Part shown: one piece after another, positions 50,846 to 58,924 of the stretch
Position numbering within the stretch: position 1 is the first letter of the stretch
Layout: every line of letters begins with the position of its first letter
DNA from: JAWKXU01 sp020446465
GTDB lineage: Bacteria > Pseudomonadota > Alphaproteobacteria > Sphingomonadales > Sphingomonadaceae
Assembly: GCA_041396845.1 (NCBI GenBank)
Contig: JAWKXU010000004.1
Coordinates: 186,001-250,000, forward strand
Reading direction: 5' to 3'
Length of the DNA stretch: 64,000 nucleotides
Program-made: the position numbers and the translations under genes
The notes under the pieces: generated by a model
Database searches by the model: none
What the model saw: only the letters and a program-made list of their open reading frames with translations
Told to the model about the DNA's origin: nothing

Positions 50846-51219
50846 AAGTAATTCCTTTCCGGTTAAACCTCTGGGAAACTGGAACCGTGCGGAGCTTCCC
50901 GCTGCGGCACCGGTATGTGTGCTTCCCATGTGAATTTGCCATCAACCACAGACCGGCGGGTGCAGGTCTGCCTGTCAGGCGAGGCGCCCAATAGCCGCTG
51001 CATTCCGCGATTTCCAGCAAAAAATTTATCAAAGGAATGCAGGGGGACGCCACCCGCTGACGTCCTGAGCCGGGTGCACGAAAATTTATGTGTTGACACA
51101 TTAGAACAAATCATGAACATATGGTTGAAAGCAGCGGTTTTTGGGAACTCACAAGGATCGCACAGGTTATCCACAATATGATCCACAGGTCACGGCCCGG
51201 ATCGACAAGGATAAAGACG
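50846..51219. promoter_or_regulatory. 374-bp intergenic region: rpsB leader, LexA-like box and DnaA boxes
   Basis: No gene seen. The rpsB side holds its leader and promoter, not resolved. On the plus-strand side there is TTGACA at 51093-51098, then GAAC-N7-GAAC at 51104-51118, which is the complement of the alphaproteobacterial LexA box GTTC-N7-GTTC, followed by only weak -10 candidates near 51115-51123. Further on lie TTATCCACA (51167-51175), a perfect DnaA box, and TGATCCACA (51179-51187) with one mismatch. All precede the small membrane protein gene at 51220. Confidence 0.5.
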
Positions 51220-51495
51220 ATGTATGCAGCGACACTGATCTCCACTGCCCTGATTGCGTTTTTCGGATTCGCCTTGGTTTTCGCGGGCGCAGTCATCGTG
51301 ACTTCATTGCGAACGGCGATAGCCATGCACGGCCCTCTTCGCGCCGCGCTGTCCGCAATCAGCGATGTGCGCGTGGCAACTTATCAGCATAAGGATACTG
51401 TAGTGCGCCAACGACCTTTGGCGACTGTCACCTGGCTCCCGGCAAGAAGGGGCGGCTCACTGTCACCTGCCCGCAACTTGCCGCTGGCGGCCTGA
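51220..51495 (+). CDS. Small single-span membrane protein, possibly SOS-regulated
   Basis: 91 residues from ATG 51220, which has AAGGATAAAG upstream. One clear hydrophobic segment at about 3-28 (LISTALIAFFGFALVFAGAVIV) is followed by a basic, Arg-rich cytoplasmic-looking tail ending in PARRGGSLSPARNLPLAA. No domain is recognised. A minus-strand frame of similar length overlaps it, but only this frame has a good ribosome site and plausible composition. The upstream LexA-like and DnaA boxes suggest control by DNA damage or replication state. Function unknown; a resemblance in size and topology to SOS-induced division inhibitors is only suggestive. Confidence 0.55.
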   Translation: MYAATLISTALIAFFGFALVFAGAVIVTSLRTAIAMHGPLRAALSAISDVRVATYQHKDTVVRQRPLATVTWLPARRGGSLSPARNLPLAA

Positions 51496-51510
51496 AGGGC
51501 TGCATAATCT

Positions 51511-52347
51511 CTATCGCGGAGTGCTGGCCGGGCCAGTTTCGCCGTCTGGCTCAGATCTGGATGAGGCTTTGGCACGTTGCCGCTTCACCTTGGCGTAACT
51601 GAACATACCCAACGGCATGAGCAAAAGGTAAACTGCACAGAGGCTGGCGAGCGTCCACCACGGCTCAGTCAACAGTGACGCAAAGACCAATCCGGCCATC
51701 GCCAGCATTTCCAGGCGAATTGACCGCCGCGGACGCAGGGATGACCAACTGAGCGTCGCAACGTTCGAAATCATCAGGAAAGCACACAAGGCAACCCACA
51801 CGGCAACGACCGCCGGTTCCCGCACAACGGGCCAGCCACTCGCCAGCCACAGATACATGGGGAGGAATGCCAGCCCTGCACCGACGGGGGCGGGAACGCC
51901 CGTCAGGAACCCAGCGGATTTGTGGGGCTGGTGATCAAGGTCGATCCGCGCATTGAAGCGTGCCAGCCGCAAGGCGCAGCAAATCGCGAGCGCAAGGGCA
52001 CAAAGCCAACCAAAGCGGGGCAAATCCTGCAAGGACCACAAAAACAGGATCAACGCCGGTGCCATGCCAAAGGATAGCGAATCGGCAAGGCTATCCAGTT
52101 CCGCGCCAAAGCGGGATTGCGCTTTCAGCAAACGTGCGATGCGACCGTCTATCCCGTCGAGCAGGCCGGCGAGAATGACCATCAGCACCGATTTTTCCCA
52201 GTCTCCCACAATGGCAAACCGTATCCCGGTCAGCCCTGAACAAAGCGCCGCGACAGTAATTGCGTTGGGAACAAGCGCGCGAAGGGTCAGCCCGCGAGGC
52301 AAGCCACGTCGATGGACATCCGCATCGTCGGACGAGGCCCCGCTCAT
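51511..52347 (-). CDS. pssA: CDP-diacylglycerol-serine O-phosphatidyltransferase
   Basis: 278 residues, membrane protein of the CDP-alcohol phosphatidyltransferase family. The metal/CDP motif is seen as DGIDGRIARLLKAQSRFGAE with LDSLADSLSF, in the expected D-x2-D-G-x2-A-R-x8-G-x3-D-x3-D order. Other hydrophobic segments follow. It makes phosphatidylserine from the CdsA product. Its ATG overlaps the psd stop by 4 nt, so synthesis and decarboxylation are co-translated. Confidence 0.94.
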   Translation of the reverse strand: MSGASSDDADVHRRGLPRGLTLRALVPNAITVAALCSGLTGIRFAIVGDWEKSVLMVILAGLLDGIDGRIARLLKAQSRFGAELDSLADSLSFGMAPALILFLWSLQDLPRFGWLCALALAICCALRLARFNARIDLDHQPHKSAGFLTGVPAPVGAGLAFLPMYLWLASGWPVVREPAVVAVWVALCAFLMISNVATLSWSSLRPRRSIRLEMLAMAGLVFASLLTEPWWTLASLCAVYLLLMPLGMFSYAKVKRQRAKASSRSEPDGETGPASTPR

Positions 52348-53078
52348 TGCGCGATACCCTCGCTCAGGCCTTTTTCGCCAAGCCGGGCTAGAACCGTCTC
52401 ACCGGCGATAACTTTCTGCCCCAGAATAACAGCGGATTCGGTCCCTTGCGGCAGATAGACATCCACCCGGCTGCCAAAACGAATAAGCCCTACTCTCTGA
52501 CCAGCCGCCAAAATGTCGCCGGGCTTGACGAATGGCACGATCCGGCGCGCCACGAGGCCGGCGATCTGGGTAAACCCGATTGCCACGCCATCGGCGCGCT
52601 CGATCAGGATATGCTGGCGCTCGTTCTCTTCGCTGGCCTTGTCGAGATCCGCATTCATGAACTTGCCGGGGACATAAACCAGTCGGCGCACCGTGCCGCC
52701 CACTGGCGCCCGGTTGATGTGAACATCAAACACGCTCATGAAAATGGAAATGCGGGTAACCAGTCCGTGCGGCAGCCCGGCGGTGCCGCTTCCGTCATCC
52801 AGACGCAGTTCCAGCGGAGGTTCCACCTCCTGAATGAGGGAAACAAGGCCGTCAGCGGGACTGACGACCGCCTTTTCATCCTGCGGAACAATACGTTCCG
52901 GGTCGCGGAAAAACGCCAATATGCCGAGCGTCAAAAAGCCAAGTGGCCACGCAATCGTTTCCCACGCAAAAAAGGCCGCAACGACGCACAACACGCCCGA
53001 AATCAACCCGAACTTGCGTCCTTCTGCATGAATCGAGGGCCACCGCCAGGCAGCTTCACCTCGACCACGATTGTCCAT
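52344..53078 (-). CDS. psd: Phosphatidylserine decarboxylase
   Basis: 244 residues from ATG 53078 (MDNRGRGEAAWRWPSIHAEG), behind GGTGAG; a longer frame upstream has no support. A hydrophobic pair of segments near the N-terminus (LISGVLCVVAAFFAW, PLGFLTLGILAFF) is followed by the decarboxylase core FRDPER, VSPADG, SIFMSVFDVHINRAP and the self-cleavage site RFGSRVD, whose Ser becomes the pyruvoyl group. This is the short (type II) form. It yields phosphatidylethanolamine. Confidence 0.94.
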   Translation of the reverse strand: MDNRGRGEAAWRWPSIHAEGRKFGLISGVLCVVAAFFAWETIAWPLGFLTLGILAFFRDPERIVPQDEKAVVSPADGLVSLIQEVEPPLELRLDDGSGTAGLPHGLVTRISIFMSVFDVHINRAPVGGTVRRLVYVPGKFMNADLDKASEENERQHILIERADGVAIGFTQIAGLVARRIVPFVKPGDILAAGQRVGLIRFGSRVDVYLPQGTESAVILGQKVIAGETVLARLGEKGLSEGIAQ

Positions 53079-53227
53079 TATCTCACCGGCCATGCACGCC
53101 ATGTAGGCTCGCTTTGCCTCAGCGACAAGGCAATTGGCCACACGACCGGCCAATGCCGCCGGCTTAAGCATTTTGTTAACTCTAGCCGTTATGAACTCAC
53201 TTACCGAAAGACAGGGGCAGAAATCCA

Positions 53228-54322
53228 ATGAGCACCACAATTGCGGACCATCTTCTGACAGATGCCCGTAAGCGCGAACTGCTTGGCCAGGTGCCTGTTT
53301 TCATAGCCGCGCTGATGATCTTTGCCCTGTCCGGCGCAATTATCGCACATTATGGCCTGCCATTTGCTCTGTCGGTCATCTTTGCCAACCTTGGCCTCTA
53401 TCCCATGGGTATTGGACTGGTGATGGCGAGCCATGCGATCCTTGTTCTTGCAAAAGCCCGGCCCGCCAGCCCGATCGGACACATGCTGGCCATTTACCGC
53501 CAGCCTGAATTTATCGCACGGATTGTTGCGCGGATTCCGCTCTATCTGGTGCTGGCGGTGTTCCTGCCCCTGTTTGCCATGCTGAAACCGCTGATCCCGG
53601 CCATCCATCCCTATGACTGGGATCTGGCCTTCATTGCATGGGATCGCGCCATTTTCGGCAAGGATGCGTGGCTCGTCATCCAGCCGGTGTTAGGGTTCCC
53701 GGCCATCACTGCCCTGCTCGCGCTGATTTACCACTTGTGGTTTCTGATCGTTTATCCCGGCGCGCTCTATATTCTTGTTGCGACACGGGCAGACAGCATA
53801 AGGCGGCGCTATTTTCTCGCCTTCCTGCTGACCTGGATGGTGATCGGTTTCGCCCTGGCGTCCGGCCTTGCAAGCGTCGGCCCGTGCTTCATGGAGCCGC
53901 TGTTTGGTAACACGACGTTCTCCGCCCAGATGGCATACCTTGAAAGTGCAAACCGGCAGTTCCCGGTGATGGTGCTGGATGTTCAGGCCATGCTCGCGAA
54001 GGCATACCTTTCCGGAGGTCCGGGCCATGGAGTCGGCATTTCAGCCATGCCCTCCATGCATGTAGCGATGGCGTTTCTCTATTTCCTCGCCATGCGGCAT
54101 ATCTCAAGAAATGCCGCTCGCTTCTTCTTTGCGTTCTTTATCGTCATATGGGTCGCATCGGTCCACCTTGCCTATCACTACGCGGTGGATGGCGTCCTTG
54201 CCGTTGCCGTAACGGCGGCAATATGGATTGCGGCCAGAGCGATAGTCACCGCATGGGACGCGCTGGTTGTCCGCGCATCGGACCGAGCAATCGTCAACAA
54301 ACCTTCTGTCGCAAGAGCGTAA
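53228..54322 (+). CDS. PAP2-like inner-membrane phosphatase/transferase (Aur1-type PF14378)
   Basis: 364 residues with about eight hydrophobic segments. The PAP2 motifs are visible as GISAMPSMHVAMAF (motif 2, catalytic His in SMH) and HLAYHYAVDGVLAV (motif 3), with an upstream Lys/Arg-bearing loop. The family includes lipid-phosphate phosphatases and inositolphosphoryl-ceramide synthases. In a sphingolipid-making bacterium a lipid phosphotransfer role is attractive but unproven. It is divergent from psd across 149 bp. Confidence 0.8.
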   Translation: MSTTIADHLLTDARKRELLGQVPVFIAALMIFALSGAIIAHYGLPFALSVIFANLGLYPMGIGLVMASHAILVLAKARPASPIGHMLAIYRQPEFIARIVARIPLYLVLAVFLPLFAMLKPLIPAIHPYDWDLAFIAWDRAIFGKDAWLVIQPVLGFPAITALLALIYHLWFLIVYPGALYILVATRADSIRRRYFLAFLLTWMVIGFALASGLASVGPCFMEPLFGNTTFSAQMAYLESANRQFPVMVLDVQAMLAKAYLSGGPGHGVGISAMPSMHVAMAFLYFLAMRHISRNAARFFFAFFIVIWVASVHLAYHYAVDGVLAVAVTAAIWIAARAIVTAWDALVVRASDRAIVNKPSVARA

Positions 54323-54351
54323 CCATCAAGTCTTGACGAACAAGGCGGCGG

Positions 54352-54437
54352 TGGTGGACAGGGCTGGATTCGAACCAGCGTACGCTCACGCGGGCAGATT
54401 TACAGTCTGCTGCCTTTAACCACTCGGCCACCTGTCC
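54352..54437 (-). tRNA. tRNA-Tyr (GTA)
   Basis: Read on the minus strand: acceptor GGACAGG (from 54437) pairs with CCTGTCC, discriminator A, CCA encoded. Anticodon GTA lies in GCAGACTGTAAATCTGC, followed by a long variable arm (CCGCGTGAGCG), as expected for bacterial tRNA-Tyr. Confidence 0.95.
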
Positions 54438-54587
54438 ACACCGTTGCCGGTGGCGGGTTGCCCCGCCAGTTCGCCCCGAAGCGGGGCAAACATCAAGCCG
54501 AGTGCGGGCGTCCATGACGAACCCGCGCTTGCCTGTCAATGGGGCCGCTGGCAGGAGAGCACGAAATTGATCAACTAAGGAACAATA

Positions 54588-55382
54588 ATGACCAAAAGTC
54601 GCAAGGGGCGCGCACTAAGAGGACGCGCCGGACGCATGCAGGGAGGCCGCGGCAGCGGGCGGGCGTCAAAGGGTATGGTGCGGCTCTGGGGGCATCACGC
54701 CGTGGAGGCTGCGCTCAAGAACCCTGACCGCGTTCATCGCAAGCTCTGGGCGACTCGGGACGCAATCGAATCGCTGGATGGAGAGCTTCCCGCCGATTTT
54801 CCCGTGGAATATGCCGAAGTAACAGACCTCGCCCGCCTGGTTTCAAAGGATTCGCCGCACCAGGGCCTTGTGCTGGAATGTGAGCCTTTGCCAGATATAT
54901 TCCTTGCTGATGTGCTCGATGGCGACGCAAATCGCCCTATCGTCGTGCTCGATCAGGTCACGGACCCGCACAATGTCGGCGCGATTTTGCGGTCAGCAGC
55001 GGCATTCAATGCCTGTGCCATCGTGACCCAGGATCGCCATGCTCCGCCCGAATCGGGCACTATCGGCAAGAGCGCATCGGGCGCGCTCGAAATCGTCCCG
55101 TGGGTGCGCGTGGTCAATCTCGCCCGCGCGCTCGAAGAAATAGCCGATGCCGGATACTGGCGGATTGGCCTTGCAGGCGAAGCCGAAGCGACGCTGGCGC
55201 AAGCGTTACCCGCAGGGCCGGTCGCGCTCGTTGTCGGCGCGGAAGGCGAAGGAATGCGTCATAATGTTGCAGAACATTGCGATGCGCTGGCGCGCCTGCC
55301 GATCAGCCCCGATATGGAAAGTCTGAACGTATCCAACGCAGCCGCCATCGCGCTCTATGCCGTTGCTTCCAGAGCGGAATGA
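54588..55382 (+). CDS. rlmB: 23S rRNA (guanosine-2'-O-)-methyltransferase RlmB (TrmH family)
   Basis: 264 residues: a basic, Gly/Arg-rich N-terminal tail, the substrate-binding domain (LWGHHAVEAALKNPDR) and the SPOUT knot with motif 1 DQVTDPHNVGAILRSA, motif 2 LVVGAEGEGMR and motif 3 MESLNVSNAAAIALY. RlmB methylates G2251 of 23S rRNA. Preceded by a GC hairpin (TTGCCCCG 54458-54465 with CGGGGCAA 54482-54489) of unclear role. Confidence 0.93.
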   Translation: MTKSRKGRALRGRAGRMQGGRGSGRASKGMVRLWGHHAVEAALKNPDRVHRKLWATRDAIESLDGELPADFPVEYAEVTDLARLVSKDSPHQGLVLECEPLPDIFLADVLDGDANRPIVVLDQVTDPHNVGAILRSAAAFNACAIVTQDRHAPPESGTIGKSASGALEIVPWVRVVNLARALEEIADAGYWRIGLAGEAEATLAQALPAGPVALVVGAEGEGMRHNVAEHCDALARLPISPDMESLNVSNAAAIALYAVASRAE

Positions 55383-55401
55383 ACATCTACCCCTGAAACG
55401 G

Positions 55402-55434
55402 AAAAAGGCGAGAGTCCCGACAGGAACTCTCGCC
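55402..55434 (-). terminator. Rho-independent terminator of hup
   Basis: GGCGAGAGT (55407-55415) and ACTCTCGCC (55426-55434) form a perfect stem, extended inside by CC/GG; on the minus strand it is followed by TTTTT (55402-55406). It ends the hup transcript 31 bp past the stop and may also stop rlmB from the other side. Confidence 0.85.
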
Positions 55435-55465
55435 CAGAAATCCGTGCCTTTCGGCAACGCTGTGC

Positions 55466-55738
55466 TTAGTTGACAGCGTCCTTCAGACCCTTGCCAGCCT
55501 TGAACTTGGGCTGGTTCGATGCCTTGATCGTCATGGGTTCGCCGGTGCGCGGGTTACGGCCAGTCGAAGCCTTGCGCTTGGCAACCGAAAAAGTGCCAAA
55601 GCCGACAAGGCGAACTTCGTCACCCTTCGACAGAGCACCGCTGATAGCGTCGAAAACGCCTTCAACCGCTTTTGTCGCGTCGTTGCGTGTAAGGCCGCTG
55701 GAATCTGCAACTGCACCGATCAGATCGTTCTTGTTCAT
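55466..55738 (-). CDS. hup: DNA-binding protein HU
   Basis: 90 residues, exact HU size. MNKNDLIGAV, GDEVRLVGFGTFSV and the beta-arm RNPRTGEPMTIKAS are all there; the tail FKAGKGLKDAVN is typical of HU-beta. Nucleoid structuring protein. It has its own terminator and a 238-bp AT-rich upstream region (55739-55976) that should hold the promoter. Confidence 0.97.
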   Translation of the reverse strand: MNKNDLIGAVADSSGLTRNDATKAVEGVFDAISGALSKGDEVRLVGFGTFSVAKRKASTGRNPRTGEPMTIKASNQPKFKAGKGLKDAVN

Positions 55739-55976
55739 GGTTTATGGAACCCCCATACCTTTTTGAGATTACTATGGTCACGGATTGATTTTCCGGCGGG
55801 GCGGAATTGAGCCGTTTTTGCATCAATTGTCAAAGGCAAATAGCCGCAAAAAGACAGCTTTTCGCAAATTTGGCACAAGTTTCCGCTCAACCGAGGATGC
55901 CGACACCTATGTCGCGCAATAAAATGCAGAATCTGCGCAGTTTTACTGCGTGCGATTCGCTGCAACGCAACACAAA

Positions 55977-58379
55977 TCAGTGGGCCGTATGGCCAGAACC
56001 TTCCGCTGTTCCAGATGGCGTCGGCTGGCTGGCAAGGTCATCTGCCTCGGTCCATTCAATCGGCACCGGCTCACTGGTGAGTGCACGTTCAAGCACCTGA
56101 TCGACATGTGACACGGGGATGATTTCCAGCCCTTCCTTCACGTTGGCCGGAATATCCGCAAGATCCTTCACGTTCTCTTCGGGAATGAGCACGGTCTTGA
56201 TGCCACCACGCAGAGCTGCAAGCAGCTTTTCTTTCAATCCGCCAATGGCGAGCACCCTGCCCCGCAGCGTAACTTCGCCGGTCATGGCAACGTCTGGCCG
56301 CACTGCAATCCCGGTCAATGTCGAAACGATCGACGTCACCATGCCTATGCCCGCGCTCGGCCCGTCCTTGGGCACGGCACCTTCCGGCAAGTGGATGTGG
56401 ATATTCTTGCGCTGAAAGATGGACGGTTTGATGCCATAGGCCGGGCTGCGCGCTTTCACGAAGCTGAAGGCAGCCTGGATCGATTCCGTCATCACTTCGC
56501 CCAGCTTGCCGGTCGTCTTGATCTCACCGCGCCCAGGCACAGTCACGCTTTCAATCGTGAGCAGTTCACCACCGACTTCGGTCCATGCAAGACCGGTCAC
56601 GGCACCGACCTGCGCTTCTTCCTCGCTCATGCCGTGCTTGAACTTGCGCACTCCGGCATAATCGCCAAGGTTTTCAGGCGTGATAGTGACAGACGTAACC
56701 TTCTTTTCCAGGATCGCTCGCAACACCTTGCGCGCCAGCCGCGCGATTTCCCGCTCCAGCGTGCGAACACCCGCCTCCCGCGTGTAATAACGGATAAGGT
56801 CGCGCAGGCCGTCTTCTGAAAGCTCGAACTCGCCCTTTTTCAACCCGTGGGCTTCAACCTGCTTGGCAATCAGGTGGCGCTGGGCGATTTCGACCTTTTC
56901 ATCTTCGGTATAACCTTCCAGCCGGATGATCTCCATGCGATCGAGCAGCGGCTGCGGCAGGTTGAGCGAGTTGGCCGTGCAGACGAACATCACGTCCGAC
57001 AGGTCGATATCGAGTTCCAGGTAGTGATCCTGAAACTTTGCATTCTGTTCCGGGTCAAGAACCTCAAGCAAGGCCGAAGCCGGGTCGCCGCGGAAATCCT
57101 GACCAAGCTTGTCGATCTCATCGAGCAGGAAGAGCGGGTTCGACGCGCCTGCCTTCTTGAGGTTGGTCACGATTTTGCCGGGCAGCGAACCGATATAAGT
57201 CCGCCGATGGCCGCGGATTTCAGCCTCGTCACGCACACCACCCAAGGATTGGCGCACGAACTCACGCCCCGTGGCCTTGGCGATGGATTTGCCAAGGCTC
57301 GTCTTGCCCACACCCGGAGGACCGACAAGGCACAGGATCGGCCCCTTCAGCTTGTTGGTGCGCGCCTGAACGGCCAGATATTCAATGATGCGATCCTTGA
57401 CCTTGTCGAGCGCATAGTGATCGGCATCGAGCACTTCCTGCGCGCGCGAAATGTCCTTCTTCAACCGCGATTTCTTGCCCCACGGCAAGCTGAGCAACAC
57501 GTCGAGATAATTGCGCACAACGGTCGCCTCGGCGCTCATCGGCTGCATGGCCTTCAGCTTCTTGAGTTCGGCAGTGGCCTTGGCCTTTGCCTCTTTCGAC
57601 AGCTTGAGCGTGTTGATCTTTTCCTGCAGTTCGGCCAGCTCATCGCCGTCCTCACCGTCACCGCCGCCCAGTTCGGATTGAATCGCCTTGAGCTGTTCGT
57701 TGAGGTAGTATTCGCGCTGGGTCTTTTCCATCTGGCGCTTCACGCGCCCGCGGATTTTGCGCTCCACCTGCAGGACAGAAAGCTCACCTTCCATGAACGA
57801 ATAGACCATTTCCAGCCTGCGGGCGGGGTCGGGTTCGGTCAGAAGTGCCTGCTTTTCCGCAACTTTGGTGTTGAGGTGGCCGGCAATCGTATCGGCAAGC
57901 TGTGCAGCATCGGTGATCTGGGTAAGCTGCTCGCCAATATCTTCGGGCAGCTTCTTGTTCAGTTTGGCATATTCACCAAACTGTTCGAGCACACTGCGCA
58001 TCATTGCCGAAACTTCGGCGCCTTCAACCTCAACCGGATCGACAAGCTCCACTTGCGCGACAGTAAAATCGCGTTCTTCCCGCATGGCTTCGATACGTGC
58101 GCGCTGCTTGCCTTCGACAAGAACACGCACAGTCCCGTCAGGCAGTTTCAGCAGCTGCAAGACCTGGGCAATGACGCCCACATCATAAAGATCGTCGCGG
58201 TCAGGGTTGTTACAGGATGGGTCAAGTTGCGCGAGAAGGAAAATATCTTTGTCCCCGGACATCACTTCCTCGAGCGCTGCAACGGATTTTTCGCGCCCGA
58301 CAAAAAGCGGGACAACCATACCCGGAAACACGACAATGTCGCGCAAGGGGAGCAAGGGGAGAAGTGTCATCTGCGTCAT
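55977..58379 (-). CDS. lon: ATP-dependent protease Lon
   Basis: 800 residues. Order: N-terminal LON substrate domain (LPLLPLRDIVVFPGMVVPLF), coiled-coil, AAA+ module with Walker A GPPGVGKTSLGKSIA, and the protease domain with the Ser-Lys dyad (Ser in DGPSAGIGM, Lys in RGRVLAIGGLKEKLLAA). It degrades misfolded and regulatory proteins in the cytoplasm. The lon-hup neighbourhood is conserved in many proteobacteria. The upstream region holds palindromes and a possible heat-shock promoter. Confidence 0.97.
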   Translation of the reverse strand: MTQMTLLPLLPLRDIVVFPGMVVPLFVGREKSVAALEEVMSGDKDIFLLAQLDPSCNNPDRDDLYDVGVIAQVLQLLKLPDGTVRVLVEGKQRARIEAMREERDFTVAQVELVDPVEVEGAEVSAMMRSVLEQFGEYAKLNKKLPEDIGEQLTQITDAAQLADTIAGHLNTKVAEKQALLTEPDPARRLEMVYSFMEGELSVLQVERKIRGRVKRQMEKTQREYYLNEQLKAIQSELGGGDGEDGDELAELQEKINTLKLSKEAKAKATAELKKLKAMQPMSAEATVVRNYLDVLLSLPWGKKSRLKKDISRAQEVLDADHYALDKVKDRIIEYLAVQARTNKLKGPILCLVGPPGVGKTSLGKSIAKATGREFVRQSLGGVRDEAEIRGHRRTYIGSLPGKIVTNLKKAGASNPLFLLDEIDKLGQDFRGDPASALLEVLDPEQNAKFQDHYLELDIDLSDVMFVCTANSLNLPQPLLDRMEIIRLEGYTEDEKVEIAQRHLIAKQVEAHGLKKGEFELSEDGLRDLIRYYTREAGVRTLEREIARLARKVLRAILEKKVTSVTITPENLGDYAGVRKFKHGMSEEEAQVGAVTGLAWTEVGGELLTIESVTVPGRGEIKTTGKLGEVMTESIQAAFSFVKARSPAYGIKPSIFQRKNIHIHLPEGAVPKDGPSAGIGMVTSIVSTLTGIAVRPDVAMTGEVTLRGRVLAIGGLKEKLLAALRGGIKTVLIPEENVKDLADIPANVKEGLEIIPVSHVDQVLERALTSEPVPIEWTEADDLASQPTPSGTAEGSGHTAH

Positions 58380-58409
58380 TTCAAAACTGTTCCGTCCATT
58401 TCATCGGGC

Positions 58410-58500
58410 CGCGGCAAATTGCCGCGTCTGCGCATATTTTGCGCAAAAGCCCGTGCATTTCCCGGAGAATATGGGGTGCGATATGGCAGGCCGCAATGGC
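58410..58500 (-). promoter_or_regulatory. lon upstream region: palindromes and possible sigma-32 promoter
   Basis: CGCGGCAA-A-TTGCCGCG (58410-58426) and TTTTGCGCAAAA (58437-58448) are perfect palindromes before the lon start. Further upstream, CCCCATATT (minus strand, 58476 downwards) resembles a sigma-32 -10 element with a weak CATTGCG -35 about 15 nt away. The promoter call is tentative. Confidence 0.35.
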
Positions 58501-58578
58501 CTGCGAGATGCAGTTGTGGATTGACCGTCGCCCCCGCAACGCCAGAGGATGGCATTGCAAGGGTGTAATGCCTGTTTT

Positions 58579-58920
58579 TCAGCCCATTCCCGGAATGTTG
58601 AACCCCGGCGGCAGCCCCATGCCCTGCTGAATGTTCTGCATTTCCGCATTCGCGGCCTGATCGGCCTTGGTCCGCGCGTCGTTGAAAGCAGCCGCAACCA
58701 GATCTTCCAGCATCTGTTTTTCGGATGGCTGGATCAGGCTGTCATCGATCGAAACGCCCAGAATGCGTCCTTTTGCCGTGCAGCGGATCTTGACCAGCCC
58801 GCCACCGGAAAGGCCTTCTACCTCCACTGAATCGAGCTTGGCCTGAGCTTCACCCATCTGTTTCTGAATTGTTTCGGCAGCCTGCTGGGCCGCCTTGATC
58901 ATTTCTTCCATCGACTTCAT
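58579..58920 (-). CDS. ybaB: Nucleoid-associated protein YbaB/EbfC family
   Basis: 113 residues from ATG 58920, after AAAGGACAATA; a longer frame running into dnaX is not used. Helical N-terminus (MEEMIKAAQQAAETIQKQMGEAQ), a central beta part (GLVKIRCTAKGRILGVSIDDSL) and LEDLVAAAFNDARTKAD are standard. Small dimeric DNA-binding protein. It follows dnaX by 4 nt, the conserved dnaX-ybaB arrangement. Confidence 0.95.
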   Translation of the reverse strand: MKSMEEMIKAAQQAAETIQKQMGEAQAKLDSVEVEGLSGGGLVKIRCTAKGRILGVSIDDSLIQPSEKQMLEDLVAAAFNDARTKADQAANAEMQNIQQGMGLPPGFNIPGMG

Positions 58921-58924
58921 GTCG

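Noticed and set aside
51111..51326. Minus-strand 71-codon frame opposite the small membrane protein
   Set aside because: It lies antisense to 51220-51495 and lacks a ribosome site; its hydrophobic part is the complement of the real membrane segment.
53079..53240. Longer Psd start upstream of 53078
   Set aside because: The added residues resemble no Psd N-terminus and extend across the divergent promoter region of the PAP2 gene.
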